A stretch of DNA of 64,000 nucleotides from an uncultured Bacteroidales bacterium (GCA_944321895.1 CALUNA010000008.1:54055-118054); one strand, 5' to 3'; shown: positions 7,537 to 16,507, counted from the stretch's first letter. Numbers and translations: made by a program. Notes: generated from the letters alone by a model not told the origin.

Positions 7537-9645
7537 ATGAAAAAACATTACCATAGTGGAAAAGCATTGCTTATCTGTTTCGCAAGCCTGTTTTTGTGGT
7601 CAGATGTGGTGTTGGCGGATACATTGTCCCGTGCCGACAAGGTGGATATGTTTATGGGCGTGCAAGGTATGAGCCATTGCGTTATCGGCCCTCAGATACC
7701 TCATGGTTCGGTCAATCCATCGCCGCAAACCCAGGATGGCTCGCATGGCGGCTACAAAGCCGATAAGCCTATAAGGGGTTTTGCCCAGTTGCATGTATCG
7801 GGAATCGGTTGGGGACGATACGGACAGATTCTGTTGTCTCCGCAAACAGGTTTTAATGCAGACGAGAATGGACACGATTCGGATAAGGCGGACGAGATTG
7901 CACATCCTTATTATTATGCTGTTGATTTGGAACGTTATGGCATAAAAACGGAAATAACACCTACACATCATTGCGCAAGTTACCGGTTTACGTTTCCTGA
8001 AACGCAGGATGCCAACGTACTCCTTGATGTGGCGCACAATATTCCGCAGCATATAGTTCCGGTTGTGGGAGGCCGCTTCCTGGATGGCAGCATTGCCTAT
8101 GACGAAGAAAGCGGATATGTTACGGGCTGGGGAGAATATGCAGGTGGTTTTGGCGATGATGCACCCTACAAGGTATATTTTGCCATGTATTTGGATTGCC
8201 CGATAAAGGAATTCACGGTTTCCGGCAATATTCCGGAGGTATTGTATGCCCGGCTGGCCCTTCCGGAAAATCCGGGAACTGTTTGCCTGCAGGTTGGCAT
8301 ATCGTTCAAAAGTGTGGACAACGCCCGGATGTATCTGGCAAATGAAATTGCCGGCCAAACGTTCGATACGCTTTGTGCACAGGCCAAAGGCATGTGGGAA
8401 GATGTTTTTGCCAAGATTTCTGTAAATGGTGGTACTGCTGAAGAAGAACGCATGTTCTATACGGCCATGTATCACAGCTATGTGATGCCGCGTGACCGCA
8501 CAGGCGATAATCCGCATTGGGAAAGCCTTATGCCGCATTTTGACGACCATTATTGCGTATGGGACACATGGCGTACCAAATTCCCCTTGATGATATTGCT
8601 GGACGAAAGTTTTGTCGGTAGGGTAATAAGTTCGTTTGTCGACCGTTTTGAACATAACGGAAAATGCCGGCCTACCTTTACAAGCTCTTTGGAGTGGGAC
8701 TGGAAACAGGGAGGAGATGATGTGGATAATATAATTGCGGATGCTTTTGTGAAAGATGTTAGTGGTTTTGACCGTTCCGGAGCTTATGCACTGTTGAAAT
8801 CGGATGCCTTTCAGCAACGGAGCCCGGCCTATCTTCGTTATGGCTGGGAACCGGAGCCGGCTGAGCGGATGAGTTGCAGTTACACAATGGAATATGCCTA
8901 TAATGATTTTTGCGTGGCCACGGTTGCCGGCCTGATGGGTGATTCCTTGGTGGAAAAGCAACTTGCGGAACGTGCAACCCGTTGGACAAACCTGTTCAAC
9001 CCTGACTTGGAAAGTTATGGATTCAAAGGATTTGTCGGACCACGCAAAGAAGATGGCGAATGGATAAAGATTGACCCCGCAAAGCGATATGGCTCGTGGG
9101 TGGAATATTTCTACGAAGGTAATTCATGGGTTTACACATTGTTTGTCCCGCATCAATTCGGACGCCTGATTGAGTTGTGCGGAGGCAAAGACGAGATGAT
9201 ACGTCGTTTATGTTTCGGTTTTGATCATGACTTGATAGAACTGGACAACGAACCTGGATTTTTGTCGCCTTTCATTTTCACGCATTGCGGACGGCCGGAT
9301 CTTACTGCCCGATATGTAGCCAAAATACGCAACAATCATTTCTCACTGAAGACAGGTTATCCCGAGAACGAGGATAGCGGAGCCATGGGAGCATGGTATG
9401 TCTTTACGTCGATAGGATTTTTCCCGAACGCGGGGCAGGATTTTTATTATGTGTTGCCTCCTGCCTTCCCGGAAATTACAATTGAACGTGAAAACGGGAA
9501 ACGAATTTTTGTGCAGACCCGCAGGAAAACTCCTGAGGCTACCCACTTGGTTGCGGTTTATGTGAATGGCCGCAAGGTGGAAAATGGCATCATCAGGCAT
9601 GCCGATATAGCGGAAGGTGCTACCTTGCTGTATGTATATGAATAA
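7537..9645 (+). CDS. GH92 family alpha-mannosidase
   Basis: A 702-residue secreted exo-alpha-mannosidase of family GH92, a calcium-dependent family acting mostly on alpha-1,2/1,3/1,4/1,6-mannosides. The signal peptide is about residues 1-26 (ending SDVVLA). Family landmarks are the N-terminal beta-sandwich (VDMFMGVQGMSHCVIGPQIP), YCVWDTWRTKFPL, LDNEPGFLSPFIF and ENEDSGAMGAWYVFTSIGFF, which correspond to the WDT, NEP and DDxGxMSAW active-site blocks. The last block shows an E for the first Asp, so the linkage or activity may differ from well-studied members. The start at 7537 is supported by the promoter at 7492. A GH5 gene follows at 12 bp, indicating an operon. Confidence 0.92.
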   Translation: MKKHYHSGKALLICFASLFLWSDVVLADTLSRADKVDMFMGVQGMSHCVIGPQIPHGSVNPSPQTQDGSHGGYKADKPIRGFAQLHVSGIGWGRYGQILLSPQTGFNADENGHDSDKADEIAHPYYYAVDLERYGIKTEITPTHHCASYRFTFPETQDANVLLDVAHNIPQHIVPVVGGRFLDGSIAYDEESGYVTGWGEYAGGFGDDAPYKVYFAMYLDCPIKEFTVSGNIPEVLYARLALPENPGTVCLQVGISFKSVDNARMYLANEIAGQTFDTLCAQAKGMWEDVFAKISVNGGTAEEERMFYTAMYHSYVMPRDRTGDNPHWESLMPHFDDHYCVWDTWRTKFPLMILLDESFVGRVISSFVDRFEHNGKCRPTFTSSLEWDWKQGGDDVDNIIADAFVKDVSGFDRSGAYALLKSDAFQQRSPAYLRYGWEPEPAERMSCSYTMEYAYNDFCVATVAGLMGDSLVEKQLAERATRWTNLFNPDLESYGFKGFVGPRKEDGEWIKIDPAKRYGSWVEYFYEGNSWVYTLFVPHQFGRLIELCGGKDEMIRRLCFGFDHDLIELDNEPGFLSPFIFTHCGRPDLTARYVAKIRNNHFSLKTGYPENEDSGAMGAWYVFTSIGFFPNAGQDFYYVLPPAFPEITIERENGKRIFVQTRRKTPEATHLVAVYVNGRKVENGIIRHADIAEGATLLYVYE

Positions 9646-9657
9646 AAACAGTGTTTT

Positions 9658-10677
9658 ATGAAAAAGATTTTTTTATGGATGTGCTGCCTGCTGGCAGGAA
9701 GTGTTTGGGCTCAGAGTGGCTTACCGTTTGGCGTCAATCTGGCAGGTGCGGAATTCGGGCATGGTTCCAAAATGCCCGGAGAGGTTAACAAGGACTATTT
9801 CTATCCTACCACGGCCGATCTGGATTATTGGGCAGCGAAGCAGTTGCGGTTGTTACGCGTACCGTTTAAGTGGGAGCGCATCCAGCACGAACCTTTCGGC
9901 CCTTTGACGGAAGCGGAAGTCGGTGTTATGCGGCAAATGTTGCAGGAGGCCGATGAACGCGGCTTGAAGGTGATTCTGGATTTGCATAACTACGGACGCC
10001 GGAAAGTTGGTGAACAGACATACATTCTGGGAGAGCCTGAATTGCCTTTGGAAGCCTTGGGTGATTTCTGGAAACGACTTGCCACGGAATTGCAGGAATA
10101 TAAAAGCTGTATATACGGTTACGGGCTGATGAACGAACCGCACGACATGTTGGAGCATACACCGTGGGTGAAGATTGCCCAAGCCTGCATTTCGGAAATT
10201 CGTAAGGTGGATACGGTTACGACCATTATTGTCGGCGGCAATCATTGGAGCTCGGCGGAGCGTTGGTTGCAGGTGAGCGATGAATTGAAATATCTGTATG
10301 ACCCAGTTGACAAACTGGTTTTCGAGGCCCATTGCTACTTCGACGAAGATGCATCGGGCGTATATCGCCGCTCGTATGATGAGGAGAAGGCACATCCTTA
10401 TGTCGGGATTGAGCGTTTGCGGCCGTTTGTACAATGGTTAAAGGCGAACAACCTGCGGGGTTTTGTCGGTGAATACGGCATACCGGCGACTGATAATCGT
10501 TGGGCTGTTTGCTTGGAGCACATGTTGGCTTATATGCAGGAACAGGGCGTGAACGGGACGTATTGGGCGGCCGGAGCTCGTTGGAACAACTACATATTGG
10601 GCGTGCAGCCTAAAAACAATTACACGACCGACATGCCGCAAGTTTCGATATTGACTGAATATCTTGTAACGGAATAA
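9658..10677 (+). CDS. GH5 family endo-beta-glucanase or mannanase
   Basis: A 339-residue secreted glycoside hydrolase of family GH5. The signal peptide is about 1-19. The TIM barrel carries the catalytic pair as Glu160 (GYGLMNEPHD, acid/base) and Glu272 (GFVGEYGIP, nucleophile), plus the LRVPFKWERIQ and ILDLHNYGRR strands seen in cellulase-like GH5. Cellulase-type endo-1,4-glucanase is the likeliest activity; mannanase or xyloglucanase cannot be excluded. It has no binding module, unlike the second GH5 at 11684. It lies between GH92 and the small CBM-like protein gene. Confidence 0.9.
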   Translation: MKKIFLWMCCLLAGSVWAQSGLPFGVNLAGAEFGHGSKMPGEVNKDYFYPTTADLDYWAAKQLRLLRVPFKWERIQHEPFGPLTEAEVGVMRQMLQEADERGLKVILDLHNYGRRKVGEQTYILGEPELPLEALGDFWKRLATELQEYKSCIYGYGLMNEPHDMLEHTPWVKIAQACISEIRKVDTVTTIIVGGNHWSSAERWLQVSDELKYLYDPVDKLVFEAHCYFDEDASGVYRRSYDEEKAHPYVGIERLRPFVQWLKANNLRGFVGEYGIPATDNRWAVCLEHMLAYMQEQGVNGTYWAAGARWNNYILGVQPKNNYTTDMPQVSILTEYLVTE

Positions 10678-10745
10678 ACCTGTGCCGCAAGGCATGGATA
10701 ATATATCAAACAACTTTATTTATTAACAATTTAATTTTTAGTAAA

Positions 10746-11597
10746 ATGAAAACGATTACAAAATGGATGTTGATGGCTGCTGTAGTATGCGGCTCAACAG
10801 TGGTTTCGGCACAAGTGCCTCCGGTTGCTCCTCCTGATTTGGATTATCCGGCAGAAGATGTATTGTCATTCTTTAGCGAAAAATATGGGGAAGCATATCC
10901 CGATATGAGTGCTCCTGTATGGGGACAGACAGCCACATATGACTATACGGCAACAGCCGATGGCATGGCTGGCCTTTTGGTACTAAGGAAATTGGGTTGG
11001 TTGCCTATTGCATTGGGCGGGAATGCTCAAATCAAAAGTTATGAATATGTGCATGTGGATGTATTTTGTAATGAGGAAACCATGTTCCAGATTGGTTTCC
11101 ATCGCCACTATCCAGACACGAAAGAACAATATTTCCCGCTGATAGAGAAGGGAGTCATGAAAGCCGGCCAATGGTACTCCATCGACTATCCGATGGCAGA
11201 CTTCCTGGTTGACTGGGGAGCCAATGATGCACATTATCTGCGTTTCGGCGGTGAAGGTGAAGGCTTGGTATATTCCGATGAGATTTATGTAACCAACTTC
11301 ATCTGCTTCAACGGCGAGCCGACTTGTCTGGGTGGTGTGGTTCGTGAAACAACTGCTTTGGACAATGTTTTTGCATCTGACGTTAAAACCTACATCAACG
11401 GCCAGAACCTGTATTGCAAGGCTGCGGAAGCCATCAAATCGGTTTGCGTGTATAACGTTGCGGGTCAGGAAGTGAAATCCGTTTTAGCGAACCAGCCGTT
11501 TGTCGTTTTGGATGTTGCAGACCTTGCCAATGGCATGTATGTCGTTTCTGTTGATTTTGCCAACGGACAGAAGACCAGTAGTAAAGTGATAAAATAA
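10746..11597 (+). CDS. Secreted CBM-like single-module protein with sorting domain
   Basis: A 283-residue protein with a signal peptide (about 1-22), one beta-sandwich module (about 35-190) and a type IX-like C-terminal sorting domain (about 205-283, with VCVYNVAGQEVKSV and GMYVVSVDFANG). The module begins AEDVLSFFSEKYGEAYPD and ends with an ISDEIYVTNF-like strand. It is clearly related to the three modules in the large GH5 protein immediately downstream, which begin ADVVSLFSDHYE, AEVVSAFSDTYK and ANVLPIFCEQYE. No catalytic residues are recognised. A surface-displayed carbohydrate-binding role is the simplest inference. Confidence 0.75.
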   Translation: MKTITKWMLMAAVVCGSTVVSAQVPPVAPPDLDYPAEDVLSFFSEKYGEAYPDMSAPVWGQTATYDYTATADGMAGLLVLRKLGWLPIALGGNAQIKSYEYVHVDVFCNEETMFQIGFHRHYPDTKEQYFPLIEKGVMKAGQWYSIDYPMADFLVDWGANDAHYLRFGGEGEGLVYSDEIYVTNFICFNGEPTCLGGVVRETTALDNVFASDVKTYINGQNLYCKAAEAIKSVCVYNVAGQEVKSVLANQPFVVLDVADLANGMYVVSVDFANGQKTSSKVIK

Positions 11598-11683
11598 GTG
11601 AATGAATGGGGACTGTGCCAAAATGCAAGTGGCGGCGCAGTCCCTTGTGTTTTGTAAGAAGTAAACTTAAAATAGAATCTATC

Positions 11684-14600
11684 ATGACTAAACCATGTTT
11701 TAAAAGTTTGTTTGTTTTGCTGTCCGGCATGATGTTCCAGGTGGCTTATGCGGCAGCTCCGACAGAACCGGCACCCACGCCCCAACACGATGCGGCTGAT
11801 GTCGTCTCGCTGTTCAGCGACCATTATGAAACGGTCGGTAAAGGGCCTGAACCGCAGGGATGGGGTGGAGACAATAAAATTACGGTAAATACCATTAGCG
11901 GGACCGATGACCAGATTCTGACGACAGCGGGCAACAGCTATGTGTGCTACACGTCCGGCTGGACGGCACAGACAAAAGGATATATCCACATGGATATATG
12001 GGCGGAAACAGCCGGTACATTCTCGTTCGGCATTGGGGTGTCGTTCAACAGCAGCCTGACTTTTCTGACTGATTATGCTTGGCCGACGTTGAAGGCCGGC
12101 CAGTGGAACAGCATCGATGTGCCGGTGGTGGAATTTGTGAAAGCCGGCCTGAATGATGCGAACAACTTGCAGACAATTCGTTTTTCCGGGAAAGGAACAT
12201 ATCATATCGACAACATATACGCATGGGGCGACAAGGAAGAGTATGTGGAAGGAGTGGACATACCGGTAGCTCCCGTGCCGACCCACAATGAGGCGGAGGT
12301 GGTGAGTGCATTCAGCGACACCTATAAGCGTGCCACCAAAGCCGAGCCGCTGGCTGTAACCTATGCAGGAAACACGGTGGCCAAACTGCAACCTTATGCA
12401 AGCAATATGGAAGACAGTGTCATGGTGTTAGAAAATCTCAGCACAAGCGGCATAAACATTTCCATTTGGAATATATCCACTTGCAATTACATACACATGG
12501 ACGTTTACTGGACGGGCGAAACCGGCACGGGCGAATTTGAGTTCGGGCTGAACAGCGCCGACTGGAGTGGTAAGGATTTCAAATACCTGTCCAACTTCAA
12601 CTGGCCGCAGACTATTGCGGGGCAATGGGTAAGCATGGAGGTGCCGATTGTGGAATTTTCCACCATCTCGAACTTGAAACTGAACGGGATTATCATGATG
12701 CAGTTCAAGGGCTCGGGCACGTTCTATGTGGACAATATCTATGCGTACCAGACGGCGGTAGAGGTGAGCGCTCCCGAAACCGTTCCGACCTTTACGCTCG
12801 ATGCCGCGAACGTGTTGCCCATCTTCTGCGAGCAGTATGAAGAAGAAGGCTATCAGGACAGCGAACTGGGCATGACCGATGTGGATGCGAGCGGCAATTT
12901 GATGTACTACGGCCAGAACCAGAACCAGGACCGCGAGTTTGTGGAAATCGTGGAAGGCAACCGGACGATACATTTGACGGAATGGAACGACTATCCCTTC
13001 AAGATTCACAAGAACAGCACATCCATGGACTTGAGCGGCATGGACTACCTTCATGCAAGCGTTTATTTGATGAGCGAGCTTGACTTTACCAACAAGCCGG
13101 CCACGGTTACATTCTGGATGCACGACAAGGCCGGCAACAAAGTGGACAGCCCGACTGCGGTGCCTTATATCACCATGCAGCGCGGCCAGTGGGTGTCGTT
13201 CAGCATTCCGTTGTGCCACTACAAGGACCTGGTGGACTTGTCGGATGCCTATGTGTTGCGTTTGCGCGTCGGTGGCTACCCGGGCATGGAAATCTACCTT
13301 GACAATGTGTTTGCCTACAAAGGGGAACCTATCGGCCTGGTGGCTGAGGGCTGCGAGGAAGAAGAAGGCCCTTGCGAACCCATATTCGATAAGGCCGACG
13401 GCACGTTGCCGAATGTCCGCCAGCCATTCCTGGGCGTGAACCTGTCATCTGCGTCGGGCGGGACCGTGCCGGGCGTGCTGGGAACCAACTACGCCATGCC
13501 AAAGCTGGAAGACCTGTGGTACTTCAACGCGAAAGGCGTGAAGCTCATCCGTTTCCCGTTCCGCTGGAAGCGTGTCCAGAGCGAGGCGAACGGACCGCTG
13601 GTGCAGACGGACATTGATGCCATGAAGGAAGTCGTGGCCGAAGCCGAACGCCTCGGCATGTGGGTGATGCTCGACATGCACGACTATGCCGAATATACCC
13701 GCAACGACACACTGTTCACCATTGATGGACGCTACCGGACGAAGAATGCCAACGGCTATTGGACCAACTGGAAAACCACGCCCGAAGGCACGGGAGTGAC
13801 CAAGAAAGAGTTTGCCGACGTGTGGGTAAAGCTGGCTACCGAGTTCAAGGGTTTCAGCAATATTTACGGCTACGACCTGATGAATGAGCCTAAGGATGTG
13901 GACCTGGACGGGCTGAGGGAATGTTACCAGTACGTCATAGATGAAATCCGCAAGGTGGATGAGAAGACGGCCATTGTCGTGGAGGGCAAGAACTATGCGG
14001 GTGCGGCCGGATGGCCTGGCAACGCCGCAGGGCTGGAAACCCTGACCGACCCCATAGGCAACAACATCATTTACCAGGCGCACTGCTATTTCGACAGCAA
14101 CAACAGCGGAACCTACACGAACGACTACGACACCGAAATCGGCAATAACTTCGATGTGTATGCCGAACGCCTCGACCCATTTACCAACTGGTTGGAGGAA
14201 AACAACAAGCGCGGCATCCTGGGCGAGTTCGGCGTGCCCTACAACGGCGCGGAGCAATCCGATGAACGCTACATGGTGCTGATAGACTCCGTATTCTCAT
14301 ACCTGAAACAGCACCAGCTCACGGCAACCATTTGGTGCGGAGGATACTTCTACGAGAGCAACCACCTGAGCGTGTCGCCCGACAAGGACTACTGCACCGA
14401 AAAGTCCACCATGGAAATCATGGAGAAGTACATCACCAACTTCCATGAAGGCTGGGAAGATGATACGGCACTGAAACCGGCCGGACAGGACCGTGACGCC
14501 TTGTCCGTCTATCCGAACCCGGTGGCGGATGTCTTGCAGGTGCAGTTGCCGGCAGAGGGCCTCAAAGTCATGCGGCTGTATAATGTATATGGACAAAAAA

Positions 14601-14731
14601 TGTATGAAACGACGAACAGCGCGGCCGGATGCGAAATAGACTTCAGCGGCTACGCGGCCGGGCTTTATGTCCTGCGCTGCGAAAACGCGGACGGCAGTAT
14701 GCAGGCGACATGCCGCATCCTGAAGCGTTGA
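11684..14731 (+). CDS. Multimodular GH5 cellulase-like enzyme with three CBM-like modules and sorting domain
   Basis: A 1015-residue secreted enzyme. In order: signal peptide (about 1-24); three related beta-sandwich modules (about 35-190, 195-365 and 370-560), each opening with A-[ED/AN]-V-x-x-x-F-[SC]-x-x-Y and closing with a VDNIYAY-like strand; a GH5 TIM barrel (about 590-940); and a type IX-like sorting domain (about 950-1015). The catalytic glutamates are in YGYDLMNEPKD and GILGEFGVPYNG. The ATG at 11684 starts a good signal peptide and is preferred over an earlier in-frame ATG at 11606. The repeated modules probably bind the substrate; they are not a CBM family I can name. It is the last gene of the GH92-GH5 cluster. 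Confidence 0.88.
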   Translation: MTKPCFKSLFVLLSGMMFQVAYAAAPTEPAPTPQHDAADVVSLFSDHYETVGKGPEPQGWGGDNKITVNTISGTDDQILTTAGNSYVCYTSGWTAQTKGYIHMDIWAETAGTFSFGIGVSFNSSLTFLTDYAWPTLKAGQWNSIDVPVVEFVKAGLNDANNLQTIRFSGKGTYHIDNIYAWGDKEEYVEGVDIPVAPVPTHNEAEVVSAFSDTYKRATKAEPLAVTYAGNTVAKLQPYASNMEDSVMVLENLSTSGINISIWNISTCNYIHMDVYWTGETGTGEFEFGLNSADWSGKDFKYLSNFNWPQTIAGQWVSMEVPIVEFSTISNLKLNGIIMMQFKGSGTFYVDNIYAYQTAVEVSAPETVPTFTLDAANVLPIFCEQYEEEGYQDSELGMTDVDASGNLMYYGQNQNQDREFVEIVEGNRTIHLTEWNDYPFKIHKNSTSMDLSGMDYLHASVYLMSELDFTNKPATVTFWMHDKAGNKVDSPTAVPYITMQRGQWVSFSIPLCHYKDLVDLSDAYVLRLRVGGYPGMEIYLDNVFAYKGEPIGLVAEGCEEEEGPCEPIFDKADGTLPNVRQPFLGVNLSSASGGTVPGVLGTNYAMPKLEDLWYFNAKGVKLIRFPFRWKRVQSEANGPLVQTDIDAMKEVVAEAERLGMWVMLDMHDYAEYTRNDTLFTIDGRYRTKNANGYWTNWKTTPEGTGVTKKEFADVWVKLATEFKGFSNIYGYDLMNEPKDVDLDGLRECYQYVIDEIRKVDEKTAIVVEGKNYAGAAGWPGNAAGLETLTDPIGNNIIYQAHCYFDSNNSGTYTNDYDTEIGNNFDVYAERLDPFTNWLEENNKRGILGEFGVPYNGAEQSDERYMVLIDSVFSYLKQHQLTATIWCGGYFYESNHLSVSPDKDYCTEKSTMEIMEKYITNFHEGWEDDTALKPAGQDRDALSVYPNPVADVLQVQLPAEGLKVMRLYNVYGQKMYETTNSAAGCEIDFSGYAAGLYVLRCENADGSMQATCRILKR

Positions 14732-14781
14732 CCTGAATGGCGTTGAACGCCGGTATAAAAAATTGTGTGCTTAACAGTGAG

Positions 14782-14815
14782 GGAGGCGTGCCGGACAGCA
14801 AGTCCGGGCGTCTCC
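14782..14815 (+). terminator. Terminator after the GH5 cluster
   Basis: GGAGGCGTGCCGGAC pairs with GTCCGGGCGTCTCC across a 5-base loop, followed by TTTTG, about 50 bp after the GH5 stop. Confidence 0.7.
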
Positions 14816-14896
14816 TTTTGCATGTCCGCATTTCCCGGCCTGGGAGGTGTCGGCAAAATAATCTTGCAGATTGTTCGTTCTTATGTATTATTTCCG

Positions 14897-14904
14897 TATC
14901 TTTG
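14897..14904 (+). promoter_or_regulatory. -7 element (TATCTTTG) for the toxin-antitoxin-like pair
   Basis: Exact TAnnTTTG match, 40 bp upstream of the ATG at 14944, with a TTG-containing stretch about 23 bp further upstream. Confidence 0.55.
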
Positions 14905-14943
14905 CCAACGGCAAACGTGAAAAGCAACTTCAAAATATCCCCT

Positions 14944-15177
14944 ATGGAACGGAAAAAGACGACAAATTGCAAGGACAAATCGGAAGAACAACGCATTCAG
15001 GACGGCCTGAAACGGTGGGGCAAGGATGCTTACCGGAATACGCTGTCGAACGGGGAGGTCGCCACTGTTTTGCGCGGCAACAAAATATACCGGGTCAGCG
15101 GCAACAGTGCAAACTTGCTCATGGAAGTCAAGCAGAGCAAATACAAAGTGAGCCAACGCACCTTCAAACTGAAATAG
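14944..15177 (+). CDS. Small basic protein upstream of zeta-like toxin, putative antitoxin
   Basis: A 77-residue, strongly basic protein (MERKKTTNCKDKSEEQ ... SQRTFKLK) ending 3 bp before the kinase gene, with which it must be cotranscribed. I do not recognise a domain. The central part (NGEVATVLRGNKIYRVSGN) looks like a small beta-hairpin. The start at 14944 is chosen because the promoter at 14897 excludes the longer frame. By position and size it could be the antitoxin of the zeta-like toxin, but it is unlike the acidic helical epsilon antitoxin, so that role is inference. Confidence 0.65.
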   Translation: MERKKTTNCKDKSEEQRIQDGLKRWGKDAYRNTLSNGEVATVLRGNKIYRVSGNSANLLMEVKQSKYKVSQRTFKLK

Positions 15178-15180
15178 CGT

Positions 15181-15912
15181 ATGACTACCAAACGCCTCCG
15201 CATTTTCGCTGGCCCCAACGGCTCGGGGAAATCGACTATAACTGCAATTGTAAGGAATGCGGGTATCCATTTAGGCAAATACATTAACGCGGACGAATTG
15301 AAGGGCGGCATCAATGAAACGTTGCGGTTCGATTTCGCCACCTATCTTCCCACCATTGACCAGAATGATTTTTGGGCGCGGTTTTCGCAATCGGCGTTGT
15401 TTGGCAAGGCTGATGGCGGCATCCTGAAGGCAGGAAGCCGGTTTGAGGGGACAGTCTTGTGCTTGCCGGTTGCCGTGAACGATTATTTTACGTCCTTCCT
15501 TTCGGCATATTTGCGGGAGAAAATGCTTGACTGTTGCGATCGGTTTACCTTTGAGACCGTCATGTCCCATCCTTCCAAAGTGGACTATATCCGCCTTGCC
15601 AAAAGCAAGGGATACCGCATTTACCTCTATTTTGTGTCGCTGGAAAACCCTGCCTTGAACAAGGAGCGTGTGGCCGCACGGGTGCAACAGGGAGGGCACT
15701 CTGTGCCGGAAGACAAAATCACGGAACGTTATGGGCGTTCCATGGAACAGCTGCTCGAGGCCATGAGGCTGGCCGACCGCGCGTTCATTTTCGACAACAG
15801 TGCGTCCGAACCCAAGCTGCTGGCATCTGTGAACGCCGGGAGCATGTCGCTTGCCGATGGGATAGAGTACATTCCCTCATGGTTCAAACATTACGTTATA
15901 GACCGCTTGTAA
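15181..15912 (+). CDS. Zeta-toxin-like P-loop kinase
   Basis: A 243-residue P-loop ATPase. The Walker A motif is at residues 9-18 (GPNGSGKSTI), followed by a conserved YINADELK segment and a downstream FETVMSHPSKVDYIRLAKSKGY segment. These are hallmarks of the zeta-toxin / UDP-N-acetylglucosamine kinase-like family. Known zeta toxins phosphorylate UDP-sugars and block cell-wall synthesis; some relatives act on other small molecules. It follows a 77-residue partner with a 3-bp gap. No terminator with a T-tract is obvious downstream, although a GC-rich hairpin (15978-15996) follows. Confidence 0.82.
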   Translation: MTTKRLRIFAGPNGSGKSTITAIVRNAGIHLGKYINADELKGGINETLRFDFATYLPTIDQNDFWARFSQSALFGKADGGILKAGSRFEGTVLCLPVAVNDYFTSFLSAYLREKMLDCCDRFTFETVMSHPSKVDYIRLAKSKGYRIYLYFVSLENPALNKERVAARVQQGGHSVPEDKITERYGRSMEQLLEAMRLADRAFIFDNSASEPKLLASVNAGSMSLADGIEYIPSWFKHYVIDRL

Positions 15913-15977
15913 CCACTTTTTATGTCTATTTGCCGGGTTGGCAGGCGGTGGTGTCCGCCAGCCGCGGCTGCATGGCG

Positions 15978-15996
15978 GCAGGCTGGTGCAGCCTGC
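15978..15996. repeat. GC-rich hairpin
   Basis: GCAGGCTG / CAGCCTGC around a GTG loop, inside a G+C-rich stretch between the zeta-like gene and the tandem array. It lacks a T-tract, so it is not called a terminator. Confidence 0.45.
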
Positions 15997-16074
15997 ACCG
16001 GATGGCATGGCGGGCATGGCTGCATGGGCAGGATGTCTGCACATGGGCGTATTTGTTATAAGCCAATTCATTGA

Positions 16075-16375
16075 ACTATCTGTTACATTCAGTAATTTAT
16101 ATATTCATATATATAAAATTATCTGTTACTTATCGTTATTAATAGGATTATATGTGTAATACAGTCTGTTACATTCAGTAATATATAATTCTATATTTGA
16201 AAAACTATTTGTTACATATTGTAATAAATAGTTTTATGTTTATTATACTATCTGTTACGTCAAGTAATAGATAGTTCTATATTTATGGTAATATCAATTA
16301 CATTAGGTAATAAATAGCTCGATAATCTGCCGTATATTTATTACCTGTTTGCAATATCGCTTTCTTTTGCCTATA
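16075..16375. repeat. Seven-unit 43-bp tandem array with palindromic core
   Basis: The TGTTAC core (or its variant) starts at 16081, 16124, 16167, 16210, 16253, 16296 and 16339, exactly every 43 bp with no indel. Each unit is ACTATC-TGTTAC, then 5 variable bases, then GTAATAAATAG, then a 15-bp A+T-rich spacer. Units 4 and 5 fold best: ACTATCTGTTAC against GTAATAGATAGT pairs at 11 of 12 positions plus one G-T. Unit 6 has AATTAC and unit 7 (TATTAC-CTGTT-TGCAAT) is degenerate and merges with the promoter at 16348-16379. Unit 5 has 12 G/C in 43. The first six units are the clear ones. It could be a cooperative protein-binding array, a structured RNA source or a recombination site; nothing in the window settles which. 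Confidence 0.9.
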
Positions 16376-16379
16376 TTTG
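16348..16379 (+). promoter_or_regulatory. Promoter (-33 TTTG, -7 TATATTTG) for the DUF6261-like gene
   Basis: TTTG at 16348-16351 and TATATTTG at 16372-16379, separated by 20 bp, a near-ideal Bacteroidetes promoter. The -33 box lies inside the last array unit, so the array is upstream of the expected transcription start (about 16386). A 5' leader of about 120 bases, very G+C-rich with GGCCGG palindromes, precedes the ATG at 16508. Confidence 0.7.
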
Positions 16380-16507
16380 CCGTCGCAGGCACAGGACGGG
16401 CGGAAACCACGTACGGGCATCCGGCCGGAGGCCTGCGGACGGACCGGCGGGCGGATGGGCAGGCCGGCCGGAAAAACAGGCGGACAACCAATCAAACGAA
16501 TTATATT

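Noticed and set aside
7287..7538. Minus-strand open frame of about 83 codons
   Set aside because: No recognisable domain or start signal; it overlaps the GH92 promoter and signal peptide on the other strand.
7600..8961. Long open frame antisense to GH92
   Set aside because: It is a shadow of the GH92 gene; its translation is cysteine- and isoleucine-rich without domain features.
15978..15996. GC hairpin as terminator of the zeta-like gene
   Set aside because: Perfect stem but no following T-tract on the plus strand.
16075..16375. The 43-bp array as a CRISPR array
   Set aside because: The whole 43-bp unit repeats without unique spacers, the units are diverged, and no cas gene is in the window.
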